This document shows, piece by piece, positions 1 through 8,981 of a DNA stretch of 62,727 nt. The DNA comes from Phormidesmis sp. RL_2_1 (GTDB taxonomy: Bacteria > Cyanobacteriota > Cyanobacteriia > Phormidesmidales > Phormidesmidaceae). The position numbers and the translations under genes were made by a program. The stretch spans positions 1 through 62,727 of the forward strand of contig JAAUPS010000005.1 in assembly GCA_012033015.1 (NCBI GenBank). The letters run 5' to 3'. How positions within the stretch are numbered: position 1 is the first letter of the stretch; every line of letters begins with the position of its first letter. The notes beneath the pieces are model-generated. The model saw nothing but the letters and a program-made list of their open reading frames with translations, had not been told where the DNA came from and did not search any database.

Positions 1-1154
1 GGGAAAACAACCGTCGGCGACGTTGTAGCAGGCTCCTTTGGCTGAGGCAAACTTGAGTGGGCAAAGTGCTGATTGGGAGTATTAAGCGCCAGCGATTGGG
101 ACGTTGTAGAGTTGGACGTTGTAGAGTTGGGTATTCGAGAGTTCGGTGTTCGAGAGTTCGGTGTTCGAGAGTTCGGTGTTCGAGAGTTGGGCGTTAGAGA
201 ATTGGGTTTAAGCGATGAAGAGAACTGGGTTGGCTGCCGCCAGGGAAGAGAAGGTTGATCGCCAACAGCATGGGAAATGACTGGCGAAGGGGGAAATGCA
301 TCGACATCAAGCTGAGGGGTAAAGGCTTTGGCGATCGCCAAAGCCTCGCTGGGTAAGTGATAGATGACGAGATCGGTTTTGGCGATACTTTTGGTAATAC
401 TGGTGGCGATCCAGTGGTGGTTTTGCGCAGGCGAGATTGCGCGATCGCACCTTCTCTCATCCTCCCTCTCGTTCCCCGTCTCATTCCCCGTCTCATTCCC
501 CGTCTCATCCGGATGACCCCAACTATCGCCAATGGCAAGCGGCGAACATGGCGCATCTTCCTCTGCTCCCACAAACTCTATCAGCCCAGAGCGTAGCCAG
601 TAGCGTCCGCCACTGGCTTGGGCGATTTCAGCGAGCGGTGTTCCCGCCGGAATTAACAGCTCTTTGAGATAGGGTATCCACTGCCTAAGCTGATGACTCG
701 GCTGACGGCGCAACCTTGTCAAAACTCTAAAAAATATCAGTCGCTCTCGAATTTGCGCCTGCTCCAACCAATAACAACGCAGCTTTGGATTGCTCTCAAA
801 CACTGGCTCCATAACAGATAGCGGGATTTGCGCCACTCGAACTGTCGAACTCGAAGCGACTGCCCGATAGGCAAAAGGCTGCGCGATCAAGGCATGATCT
901 CCACCAAAGCAGTGATCAATTTCTACCAGCTCAGCCGTAATCTCTTTATCACCAATATCTGTCAGCAAACGTATTCGCCCCTGACAAACGATAGTCACAA
1001 GCGTAGGGACATGGCCATCTTGACTGGCTATATCGACAGGAATCTCCTCTCCAAGCGAATAATGAGAGAAAGATAGCGATCGCACAATATCTTTAAGCAT
1101 CCACTCGTCATTGAGTGAGAGGAGTTCGGCTACCCGAGGGGCAACTGCAACCAT
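1..1154 (-). CDS. cNMP-binding-domain protein, probable N-terminal part of a cyanobacterial peptidase-type ABC exporter (partial)
   Basis: The reading frame is open on the minus strand from an ATG at 1154 to the left edge (384 codons, no stop), so the ORF track omits it. Residues 1-150 look like a cyclic-nucleotide-binding (Crp-type) beta-barrel domain. A charged segment follows, then a low-complexity linker with NETG and NSRTP repeats encoded by 12- and 15-bp tandem units. In cyanobacteria this layout is typical of HlyB-like exporters carrying cNMP domains before a C39 peptidase and ABC core, but that core would lie outside the window, so the exporter assignment is inference. The domain call rests on overall pattern, not on a diagnostic motif. 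Confidence 0.6.
   Translation of the reverse strand, partial: MVAVAPRVAELLSLNDEWMLKDIVRSLSFSHYSLGEEIPVDIASQDGHVPTLVTIVCQGRIRLLTDIGDKEITAELVEIDHCFGGDHALIAQPFAYRAVASSSTVRVAQIPLSVMEPVFESNPKLRCYWLEQAQIRERLIFFRVLTRLRRQPSHQLRQWIPYLKELLIPAGTPLAEIAQASGGRYWLRSGLIEFVGAEEDAPCSPLAIGDSWGHPDETGNETGNETGNEREDERRCDRAISPAQNHHWIATSITKSIAKTDLVIYHLPSEALAIAKAFTPQLDVDAFPPSPVISHAVGDQPSLPWRQPTQFSSSLKPNSLTPNSRTPNSRTPNSRTPNSRIPNSTTSNSTTSQSLALNTPNQHFAHSSLPQPKEPATTSPTVVF
129..200. repeat. 15-bp tandem repeat inside the partial exporter gene
   Basis: About five copies of a 15-bp unit containing GTTCGAGAGTTCG. They are read on the minus strand as NSRTP pentapeptides. Because 15 is a multiple of three, copy-number change keeps the reading frame. 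Confidence 0.85.
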
Positions 1155-2197
1155 ACATCTGACGCCAAAGAACCTTGCGTCAGCGAACTGACAGCAGAAT
1201 GGAGATGAACCATGGAACCCGTCTGATAAACGACGAAAGCAAATGTTAACTTTGCAAAAAAGAGTGATTAAGAAAGATTTCTGAAGCTAGCAATGACCCT
1301 CAGAAATATGGTGGGCTTCCTAGGGTTTGCCAGCGTCAAAATGCCTCTGAAACGAATCAAATAGAAGCACTTTGAGCGATCCGGACAAAAATTTTCGTTT
1401 TTTCGATTTCATATAAAGGGTATATCGGCTGTCTTGTTTTTCAACAGTTTGAGCAAGAGATTTGGCGCTCAAACTTTCTTATCTTTGTAGCCTGCGTTGC
1501 TTTGTAGTCTTCACATCTTTGTAGCCTGCGTTGCTTTGTAGTCTTCATATCTTTGTAGCCTGCGTTGCTTTTGTAATCTGCCGGTATCTTTCGTAGCTTG
1601 TACACCTTGGCCCATCAGATATTGAAAAAAGAAAAGTGACACTGAGGCAGCAGGAACAAGAGAGCGACAAGATATCGAGAGGTATCTTGATATCGCTTGG
1701 ATATCGAAAGAGACTTGAGCGCAAATGTTCAGACACTGACGCTAGAGGATAGGGGCCAAGGCTCACGTGAGTTCAGGTATAAAGGTCAAACATGAGGAAA
1801 ATGTGAGGAATACGTAGAAATAGGCGTTATTTTTAGTATTTTCGAGCTTCACATTTATGTAAATTTACGGTAAAGGCGTAGCGCTCTTGGCCGTGAGACA
1901 GCAAATCCCCCGTACATTTACCAGTAACTTGCCAGCTATTCAATAACTATTGACCAGCTATTGAAAGGGTGCTTGTAACAGAACATATTAAGTAATTCTG
2001 ATGAAGCAAGGCTACTTATCAGTGGACTACTTATCAGTGAGCTACTCATCCGTGGGCGACTGAATTAAGTGAGCTACTCATCAGTGGGCTACTCATCAGC
2101 GGGCGACTCATCCGTGACAAGTACAAGCGTCATGGATGACACTTGCCACCTTGAATGAGATCTCAATTGCCCGTGGTTCACCCTCAAAATTTTTCTG
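1155..2197. other. 1-kb region without a supported gene
   Basis: Only short ORFs without recognisable families occur here. The region holds a 34-bp tandem repeat (1481-1570) and a run of TACTCATCAGTGGGC-like units at about 2015-2115. It separates the divergent exporter gene and the secreted-protein gene, so promoters for both probably lie here; none could be pinned down. Confidence 0.6.
1481..1570. repeat. 34-bp tandem repeat, about three copies
   Basis: Units beginning ATCTTTGTAGCCTGCGTTGC start at 1481, 1515 and 1549. There is no spacer between copies, so this is not a CRISPR array. Confidence 0.9.
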
Positions 2198-3094
2198 ATG
2201 ATGAGATTTCCCAGACGGCTCAGCGGCAAAATCTTAGCGGCTACCTCTCTATCGATAGCATCCTTTTTTTCAATCCAATCTGTCCAAGCCGCTAGTCTAG
2301 CCAAGTCCTCAGGCGAGTTTGCCTTTAGTCGCTTTAGCAGCACGCCCCTATTTACAGATGCAGATAGCCAGACTTTGACCCTGACCACTGGTGATGACAG
2401 TGAGGCAGAAGCAAATGCCGATGCCCTATTCGAAGTGTTTCCGACGATTAATGCTGCAAACGTTATCTCTAATTTTGCTTTTAGCTCAGAGGTTGCGAGC
2501 AGCGCTTCATCACAGAGCACGGCCACCGTCATTGGCAGCTTTTTCGTTGAGGATGACGAAACTTTCAGCTTTGACTTTACCGGCCTGATTCACTTAGCGA
2601 CTGCGGTAGATAGTCTGAGGGACACGGCTGAAGCTGCTTTAGCCACTCAATATTCTCTCTTCGGTCAGAGCGATGCTGCAGCAACGCCCGTTGAAATAGA
2701 CTTTTTTGCGATGTTTGGTCAGCTCAGTACACCGAGTGACATGGATAGCTTTGGCTTGGATAACAGCGATGCGGTGATGTTCGAGTCGCTAGAGGTGACG
2801 GATATGTTTGGCCCTGTAGCCACGAAGGAGAATCTCTCTATTGAGGTTTCGGGCCGCTACGAGCGTCTCTTTAAAGCAGCGACTACCCTCACTTTAATTG
2901 AAACCAAGCAAGGACGTGCCTTTGCCCAAAGTAAAAGCGCTACTGATATTCCAGAGCATTCTAGTCCGTGGGTTTGGCTATTGGGCACTGCTGGTGTGCT
3001 GGCACTGAGCCGCCAGCAGAAAATCAGAGCATTACGGATGCTTGAAGAGCAACCGGCAGACACCAAGCAAACGGGCACTCGATACATTGCATAA
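2198..3094 (+). CDS. secreted protein with PEP-CTERM-like C-terminus
   Basis: A 298-residue protein with an N-terminal signal peptide (basic RRLSGK, then a hydrophobic stretch ending at VQAA). The body is acidic, Ser/Ala/Asp-rich and beta-like. Near the C-terminus a hydrophobic segment (SSPWVWLLGTAGVLAL) is followed by a basic cluster (SRQQKIRALR). That order of short Pro-containing motif, membrane helix and basic residues is the layout of PEP-CTERM sorting signals, though a canonical PEP tripeptide is missing. The role is unknown. It stands alone between repeat-rich spacers. Confidence 0.6.
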   Translation: MMRFPRRLSGKILAATSLSIASFFSIQSVQAASLAKSSGEFAFSRFSSTPLFTDADSQTLTLTTGDDSEAEANADALFEVFPTINAANVISNFAFSSEVASSASSQSTATVIGSFFVEDDETFSFDFTGLIHLATAVDSLRDTAEAALATQYSLFGQSDAAATPVEIDFFAMFGQLSTPSDMDSFGLDNSDAVMFESLEVTDMFGPVATKENLSIEVSGRYERLFKAATTLTLIETKQGRAFAQSKSATDIPEHSSPWVWLLGTAGVLALSRQQKIRALRMLEEQPADTKQTGTRYIA

Positions 3095-3161
3095 ATACAT
3101 TGTGTAAGTACATTGCATAAATACATTGTGTAAGTACATTGTGTAAATGCATTGCATAAAC
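3083..3161. repeat. 13-bp tandem repeat downstream of the secreted-protein gene
   Basis: Six imperfect copies of TACATTGYRTAAR begin inside the last codons of the preceding gene (which encode RYIA) and run into the spacer. They are AT-rich with no hairpin or T-run, so they are not an obvious terminator. Confidence 0.85.
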
Positions 3162-3296
3162 AGATATACCGCTTCATATGCTATACGAATTACTTATAGT
3201 GTCATTTTAGAATTGACATTTTACATTTCATAACAATCACGCCAACATAAGGACATACATCAGCGCACGATAGCCTCGTTGCACAGGAGAAGTCCT

Positions 3297-5033
3297 ATGG
3301 TTGCTTTGATCGATTCGCCCCGTAACTTGCACGCTCAGGGGCGCTTAACCTTACAAACCGCTGAAATTGCCGCTGAGACCACAGCCTTCAGGTGTCTCGA
3401 TTGGGATCGCGATCGCTTTGATATTGAATTTGATCTTAAAAACGGCACGACCTATAACTCTTTTCTCATTCGTGGTGACAAAACAGCGCTCATCGATACG
3501 ACACATGCCAAGTTTCGCGAACAGTACTTAGCGTATGCCACCGAGAATATTAATCCATTTGAACTGGATTATCTGATTGTGAACCATACTGAGCCTGACC
3601 ACAGCGGCCTGATTAAAGAGATTTTGGCCTGGGCACCTCATGTGGTGGTAGTGGGCTCTAAAGTGGCCATTCAGTTTCTTGAAAACATGATTCATCAGCC
3701 CTTTGAGACGATGGTGGTTAAAAGTGGTCATGAATTGGATTTGGGCCAGGGCCACAAGCTGTCGTTTGTCTCTGCACCTAACCTGCACTGGCCCGATACG
3801 ATCTTTACCTATGATGCTGGCACGCGCGTACTTTACACCTGTGATGTGTTTGGGATGCACTATTGCGACGACTTTCTTTTTGATGAAACACCCCATTTAC
3901 TCGAAGCTGATTTTCGCTATTACTATGACTGCCTCATGGGCCCCAATGCCCGCTCTGTATTGATGGCACTCAAGCGCATTGACAACTTTGAGGTAGACTT
4001 GGTTGCCACTGGGCATGGGCCATTACTGCGCTACCATCGCCAAAGCTGGATGGAGAAGTATCGCCAGTGGAGCCAAAATCAGGTACAGACCGAAACGTTT
4101 GTAGCGCTCTTTTATGTAGAAGAGTATGGCTACAGCGATCGCATTGTCAAAGCTATTGCCGAGGGCATCAGCAAAACCGGGGTCGCCGTTGAGCTAGTGG
4201 ACATGTCGGTTGCCGATTCCCATGAGGTGCGAGAGTTAGCCCATAGTGCTGCAGGGATTGTGGTCGGGATGCCGCCTCAGCTCGATCAAAACGCCGCGAT
4301 GCATCCGGCCTTGAGTACGCTGCTGACCAGCGTGAATAGCAAACAGAGCATGGGACTGTTTGAAACCGGCGGCGGTCACGATGAGCCGATTTATCCTGTG
4401 CGCAACCGCTTGCAGGCCATTGGCCTGAAAGAAGTGTTTCCACCGATTGCGATTAAAGACACACCTAGCCAATCAACCGATCAGCTTTGCTATGAAGCAG
4501 GAATTGATTTGGGCCAGTGGCTGACTAGAGATAAATCGGTTCAACAAAGCAAACAAATAGATGCCCACTTAGATCGAGCCCTAGGGCGAATCAGCAATGG
4601 GCTGTATATTGTAACGGCCAAAAAAGGTGACTTATCGAGCGCGATGATTGCCTCCTGGGTGATGCAAGCCAGCCTTGAGCCATTGGGTGTTGCAATTTCT
4701 GTCGCCAAAGATCGCGCGATTGAAATGTTGTTACACGGTGGCGATCGCTTTGTGCTCAACGTTTTAGAAGAGGCCAACTATCAACCGCTGATGAAACACT
4801 TTCTCAAGCGGTTTCCACCAGGGGCAGATCGCTTTGCCGGAATTGACACCTATCCGGCTAACAACGGTTCTCCCATTTTGGCAAAAGCCTTGGCTTACAT
4901 AGAATGCGAGGTCAGCAATCGATACGAATGTAGTGACCATATGATTGTGTATGCCACGGTGAAAACCGGTCGAGTAGCCAAACGAGATGGGCTGACAGCC
5001 GTGCACCACCGCAAGGCCAGCAACCATTACTAA
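3297..5033 (+). CDS. flv3: flavodiiron protein, Flv3-type with canonical diiron site
   Basis: A 578-residue class-C flavodiiron protein. The order is metallo-beta-lactamase-like domain (about 1-260), flavodoxin-like domain (about 265-410, starting TFVALFYVEEYGY) and C-terminal flavin-reductase domain (about 430-578). All expected diiron ligands are present: NHTEPDH, NLHWPD, TCDVFG and TGHGP. In cyanobacteria Flv1/Flv3 pass electrons from photosystem I to O2 without releasing reactive oxygen. The start at 3297 is chosen over the track start because AGGAG sits eight bases upstream of it. The next gene is a Flv1-type partner. The subtype rests on the canonical site and on this pairing. Confidence 0.88.
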   Translation: MVALIDSPRNLHAQGRLTLQTAEIAAETTAFRCLDWDRDRFDIEFDLKNGTTYNSFLIRGDKTALIDTTHAKFREQYLAYATENINPFELDYLIVNHTEPDHSGLIKEILAWAPHVVVVGSKVAIQFLENMIHQPFETMVVKSGHELDLGQGHKLSFVSAPNLHWPDTIFTYDAGTRVLYTCDVFGMHYCDDFLFDETPHLLEADFRYYYDCLMGPNARSVLMALKRIDNFEVDLVATGHGPLLRYHRQSWMEKYRQWSQNQVQTETFVALFYVEEYGYSDRIVKAIAEGISKTGVAVELVDMSVADSHEVRELAHSAAGIVVGMPPQLDQNAAMHPALSTLLTSVNSKQSMGLFETGGGHDEPIYPVRNRLQAIGLKEVFPPIAIKDTPSQSTDQLCYEAGIDLGQWLTRDKSVQQSKQIDAHLDRALGRISNGLYIVTAKKGDLSSAMIASWVMQASLEPLGVAISVAKDRAIEMLLHGGDRFVLNVLEEANYQPLMKHFLKRFPPGADRFAGIDTYPANNGSPILAKALAYIECEVSNRYECSDHMIVYATVKTGRVAKRDGLTAVHHRKASNHY

Positions 5034-5043
5034 ATCCTCACGA

Positions 5044-5165
5044 TTCAACAGCCATAATTCAACCACCATAATTTAACAGCCATAATTCAACAGCCATAAT
5101 TCAACAGCCATAATTCAACCACCATAATTCAACAGCCATAATCCAACAACCATAATTCAACAGCC
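5044..5165. repeat. tandem repeat between flv3 and flv1
   Basis: Roughly ten copies of a 13-bp unit (CATAATTCAACAGC with variants) fill most of the 175-bp spacer between the two flavodiiron genes. It contains no ORF or hairpin. Confidence 0.88.
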
Positions 5166-5208
5166 TAACAACTCATCTATAAATCTCACAACCTTTACGG
5201 AAAGCATT

Positions 5209-7101
5209 ATGGTTTACTCTCTTTCCGATCCGCTAACAGCAGATCTTTCAAACTCATCTATATCCACTGCTGAAACGCCTGAAACCTCCTCTACAAAAAT
5301 CTTGTCAGGACGCTCTGCAGAAATCTCTACAACAACACCTTTAGACATGGCCCCAATCACTCGTGATCGCGATGTGCAGATAGCCCTGATCGGAGAACAC
5401 ACCTTGGCGATGCGATCGCGCACTTGGGATCGGCTCAAATTTGAAATAGAGTACAACCGTCGCCAAGGCACCACCGCAAATGCTTATCTGATTCGCAGTG
5501 ATCGCACCGCCTTGATCGATCCTCCCGGTGAATCTTTCACTCAAATTTATCTCAACGCCCTGAAGCCGTACCTACAGGAAACACCACTCGACTACGTGAT
5601 TGTCAGTCATGTCAATCCTAACCGCATGGTCACCTTGGCCGCCTTAATGGCACAAGCGCCCAAGGCTGTCATTATCTGTTCTCGACCAGCAGCACAAGCG
5701 CTGAAAGCAGCCTTTCCCGAATGGCCAGAGGAGCGCATTCAGGCCATTCGACCACCCCAAGCCAGCTTAGACTTGGGCCAAGGGCACTGCCTGCAGCTCC
5801 TCACTGTGCCGACCCCCCGCTGGCCCGACGGTCTGTGGACGTATGATTTGGCCACTCAAATTCTCTTCAGTGACAAATTTTTTGGCACCCATGTCTGCGG
5901 CGATACTGTATTTGATGAAAATTGGCGGCAGTTAGAAAGTGACCGGCGTTACTACTTTGATTGCCTGCACGCGGCCCAAACGAAGCAGGTAGAAGCTGCG
6001 CTCGATCAAATAGAAAAACTATCGCTGAGAAGCTTGGCACCAGGTCATGGCCCCATCGTATGCTACAGTTTGAGCCGCCTGCGAGATGACTACCGGCAAT
6101 GGTGCCAACAGCAGCAACAGCAAAGCCTACAGGTGACGCTGTTGTATGCCTCCGCCTATGGCAATACCGCTGTTTTAGCCAATGCGATCGCCCAAGGGCT
6201 GATCGAATCCGGCATTGCCGTTACATCGGTAAACTGTGAAACCAGCGATCCGGCGAAATTAACCCAAATCATTGAGGCGAGTGACGGTTTCATCATCGGT
6301 TCACCGACTTTGGCCGGTCACGCCCCCGTACAGGTACAAACGGCCTTGGGTATTGTCCTCTCATCGGCAGTGAAAACTAAGCTAGCAGGAGTTTTTGGCT
6401 CCTATGGCTGGAGCGGCGAAGCCATAGATTTAATTGAACAAAAACTGAAAGATAACAACTATCACCTTGGTTTTGAAACCTTGAGAGTGCGCTTTAGTCC
6501 GGATGAAAACGCGCTAGCAGCCTGTCATCAGGCGGGCACTGAGTTTGCACAGCAGCTCAGAAAGCACAAGAAACGGCAAACACCTCGTCAGTCTGTCACT
6601 GAAGTGCAAGCAGGCCGCACCGAACAAGCAGTGGGCCGAATTATCGGCTCACTCAGTGTGCTGACGACACATCGAGAGGCTAGCGAAACCTCCTCACAAG
6701 AGAATCGCCACAGCGGTATGCTGACCACTTGGGTTTCTCAAGCGACGTTTAATCCGCCCGGTCTCATGATGGCCGTCCCCTTAAATCAAACCACCCAAAA
6801 CTTATTTCGGCCTGCGGCCCCGTTTGTGCTTAACCTATTGAAAGAAGGCCGTACGGTGCGGCGGCACTTTCAGCCAACTGCTGCTGACAATACCGATCCA
6901 TTTTCCCAAGTTGCGCATCGACCTGCTAACAACGGCTGTTTGATTTTAGAAGATGCACTAGCCTATGTAGAGTGCACCGTGGAGCATTGGATGGACTGCG
7001 GCGATCACCGGCTGATTTACGCGCGGGTAGACTCGGGCGATGTCTTAGAAGCCACTGGTGTGACTGCAATTGAGCACCGCAAGTCGGGAAGTCAATACTA
7101 G
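5209..7101 (+). CDS. flv1: flavodiiron protein, Flv1-type with substituted metal ligands
   Basis: A 630-residue flavodiiron protein with the same three domains as its neighbour plus a Ser/Thr-rich N-terminal extension of about 55 residues. The metal-site positions are replaced: SHVNPNR instead of HTEPDH, PRWPD instead of LHWPD, and SDKFFG instead of TCDVFG; only the final GHGP is kept. Neutral and basic replacements of this kind are known for Flv1/Flv2, which are thought to work with Flv3/Flv4. The flavodoxin domain begins near VTLLYASAYGNTA. It probably shares a transcript with flv3 (same strand, repeat-filled 175-bp gap). Flv1 is preferred over Flv2 because no sll0218-like gene lies between the pair. 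Confidence 0.82.
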   Translation: MVYSLSDPLTADLSNSSISTAETPETSSTKILSGRSAEISTTTPLDMAPITRDRDVQIALIGEHTLAMRSRTWDRLKFEIEYNRRQGTTANAYLIRSDRTALIDPPGESFTQIYLNALKPYLQETPLDYVIVSHVNPNRMVTLAALMAQAPKAVIICSRPAAQALKAAFPEWPEERIQAIRPPQASLDLGQGHCLQLLTVPTPRWPDGLWTYDLATQILFSDKFFGTHVCGDTVFDENWRQLESDRRYYFDCLHAAQTKQVEAALDQIEKLSLRSLAPGHGPIVCYSLSRLRDDYRQWCQQQQQQSLQVTLLYASAYGNTAVLANAIAQGLIESGIAVTSVNCETSDPAKLTQIIEASDGFIIGSPTLAGHAPVQVQTALGIVLSSAVKTKLAGVFGSYGWSGEAIDLIEQKLKDNNYHLGFETLRVRFSPDENALAACHQAGTEFAQQLRKHKKRQTPRQSVTEVQAGRTEQAVGRIIGSLSVLTTHREASETSSQENRHSGMLTTWVSQATFNPPGLMMAVPLNQTTQNLFRPAAPFVLNLLKEGRTVRRHFQPTAADNTDPFSQVAHRPANNGCLILEDALAYVECTVEHWMDCGDHRLIYARVDSGDVLEATGVTAIEHRKSGSQY

Positions 7102-7203
7102 CGGGCCAATCTAGCGGGCCAATCTAGCGGGCTAAAACTTGGCAGGTCATGACTAGCAGCAGTGCCGGTACAATTGCGTTGGCCCCAACCAACAGTCAAG
7201 CCA

Positions 7204-8088
7204 ATGTCAGCGCCTTCTTCTTTTTTTGCGAATCGAGTTGCGGTGATTGCTACCATGCACCACAAAGAGCAGGCTATAGCGCCGCTAGTAGAATCTGCTT
7301 TAGGTGTTAAAACGCTTGTGCCCACTGACTTTAACACTGATGCATTTGGCACCTTTACCCGCGAAACTAAGCGCCCTGCCGATCAGCTTATGACCGCCCG
7401 GTTAAAGGCAGAAGCTGCGATGAAGCTGACCGGGACAACTTTAGCGATCGCCAGTGAAGGCAGCTTTGGGCCTCACCCCCAAATTCCCTTTGTCGCCTGC
7501 AACCGTGAACTAGTTGTCTTGTGCGATCATCAGCATCAGTTAGAAATCGTCGGTGAGGTGCTCTCTAACGAAACTAATTTTCAAAGTCAAACTGTTCGCA
7601 GCGCCCAAGAAGCATTGGCATTTGCCCAATCGATTGGCTTTCCTGAACATGGTGTTGTGGTGATGCAAGCCTCTCAAGCAGAACCCCAAACGGCTATTGC
7701 CAAAGGCATCACCACAGAGGCTGATTTAGTTCAAGCAGTGAACCTAGCCCTAGATCAATCTTTAGCGCTAGAGCCAGCGCTCCAAGGCAAAGTGCATCTC
7801 GAAACCGATATGAGAGCGCTTTATAATCCCACTCGGATGAATGCGATCGCCCAAGCCACTCAAGATTTACTGGCCAAAATTTCGCAGCCTTGCCCTCACT
7901 GTCACTATCCTGGGTTTACCATCGTCCAACGCCGTCCCGGCCTGCCTTGCAACCTTTGCGGTGCGGCCACCCTGCTGACACTATCTGTTCTCTATCGCTG
8001 CCAACACTGCCAATTTCAACAAGAGCAGCCCTTTCCAGATTCAGTTCAATTTGCCGACCCGGCACGTTGTTTTTACTGCAACCCTTAA
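7204..8088 (+). CDS. DUF6671-like cyanobacterial protein with C-terminal zinc ribbon
   Basis: A 294-residue protein of unknown function. The start at 7204 (MSAPSSFF) is preferred because the 14 residues upstream in the track ORF lack family character. The N-terminal two thirds form an alpha/beta domain (VAVIATMHHKEQAI; conserved-looking IASEGSFGPHP). The C-terminus has four CxxC knuckles (CPHC, CNLC, CQHC and CFYC), consistent with two zinc sites. I recognise the layout as that of DUF6671 proteins; no function is established. It follows flv1 by about 100 bp on the same strand. Confidence 0.6.
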   Translation: MSAPSSFFANRVAVIATMHHKEQAIAPLVESALGVKTLVPTDFNTDAFGTFTRETKRPADQLMTARLKAEAAMKLTGTTLAIASEGSFGPHPQIPFVACNRELVVLCDHQHQLEIVGEVLSNETNFQSQTVRSAQEALAFAQSIGFPEHGVVVMQASQAEPQTAIAKGITTEADLVQAVNLALDQSLALEPALQGKVHLETDMRALYNPTRMNAIAQATQDLLAKISQPCPHCHYPGFTIVQRRPGLPCNLCGAATLLTLSVLYRCQHCQFQQEQPFPDSVQFADPARCFYCNP

Positions 8089-8184
8089 AGTAACAAAGAC
8101 TATGATATAGGTGAAGCCCAAACCGATCCAAACTGATCCAAACTGATCCAAACTCATAGAGACTTTTACAAGGAAGATTCTGTC

Positions 8185-8436
8185 ATGAAATCTGAAGATA
8201 ACAGCTCAAATCGCCAGACTTGGAGAAACATCGCTAATCAATTTGGCTTAGGTGCCTTAGTCGGGCTGATGCTAGCGTGGATTCCGCTAGCCATATCTAT
8301 GCCTGATTGGGCCGCTTGGAATATCACAGCTTCAGTCGCCCTCGTTTTGCTATGCGGAACCTTATCGGCTCTCTTTGGCAAAAGATTTTTAGCTGCCCTG
8401 ATGAGCTTGCTAGAATCGTTTCCACCCATTGCCTAA
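8185..8436 (+). CDS. small two-helix membrane protein
   Basis: An 83-residue protein with a polar N-terminus and two hydrophobic segments (about 20-38 and 47-66). AAGGAAG lies upstream of the ATG at a suitable distance. Short tandem copies of AAACTGATCC occupy the leader at 8120-8155. I do not recognise the family. It is followed by a DUF805 gene on the same strand. Confidence 0.6.
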   Translation: MKSEDNSSNRQTWRNIANQFGLGALVGLMLAWIPLAISMPDWAAWNITASVALVLLCGTLSALFGKRFLAALMSLLESFPPIA

Positions 8437-8570
8437 TGGCTCATCAGCCCACCTTACACCCACCTTCGGCAGCTCTTTCAGCTTTCACCGCTAATGGTTT
8501 TATCCCCTTTTCCATCAGACACATTATTCGTAGTCATATTATCTACAAACGCAGAAGGAGAAGAACTACC

Positions 8571-8897
8571 ATGGAATGGTATGTTGATGCGCTCAATAAA
8601 TTCTGTGATTTTAGCGGACGCTCCCGCAGAACAGCCTTTTGGATGTTTACTCTAATCAACACACTCATCACACTTGCGATTCTGCTGCTAGAAGCCTTTC
8701 TCTCGACACCAGCTAGAGTCTCTTCTATCTACACCATTGTCATGTTCATCCCTTGGATAGCCGTAGCTATTCGCAGGTACCACGATACTGGCCATAGCGG
8801 TTGGTGGATATTTTTACCTTTGGCAAATCTCATTCTTTTGGTCATCAATAGTCAGCCAGGAAGGAACAGATATGGAGAGAATCCCAAAGGCCGCTAA
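8571..8897 (+). CDS. DUF805 family inner-membrane protein
   Basis: A 108-residue protein starting MEWYVDALNKFCDFSGRSRR, the typical DUF805 opening, with several membrane segments and the conserved RRYHDTGHSGWW motif. The start at 8571 is set by AGAAGGAGAAG just upstream; the longer track ORF from 8307 is an extension through the previous gene. DUF805 proteins are small membrane proteins of unknown function. Confidence 0.88.
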   Translation: MEWYVDALNKFCDFSGRSRRTAFWMFTLINTLITLAILLLEAFLSTPARVSSIYTIVMFIPWIAVAIRRYHDTGHSGWWIFLPLANLILLVINSQPGRNRYGENPKGR

Positions 8898-8981
8898 ACA
8901 AGGCCGCTAAACAAGGCCGCTAAACTTTGGATGAGCAAAAATCTCTTCGTCCTAAGCCTCTTCGTCCTAAACCTCTTCGTC

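Noticed and set aside
1481-1570. Possible CRISPR array
   Set aside because: Units of 34 bp are directly abutting with no spacers, and no cas gene is nearby.
8307-8897. Long DUF805 ORF starting at 8307
   Set aside because: The first 88 codons overlap the previous gene in another frame; a strong ribosome site precedes 8571.
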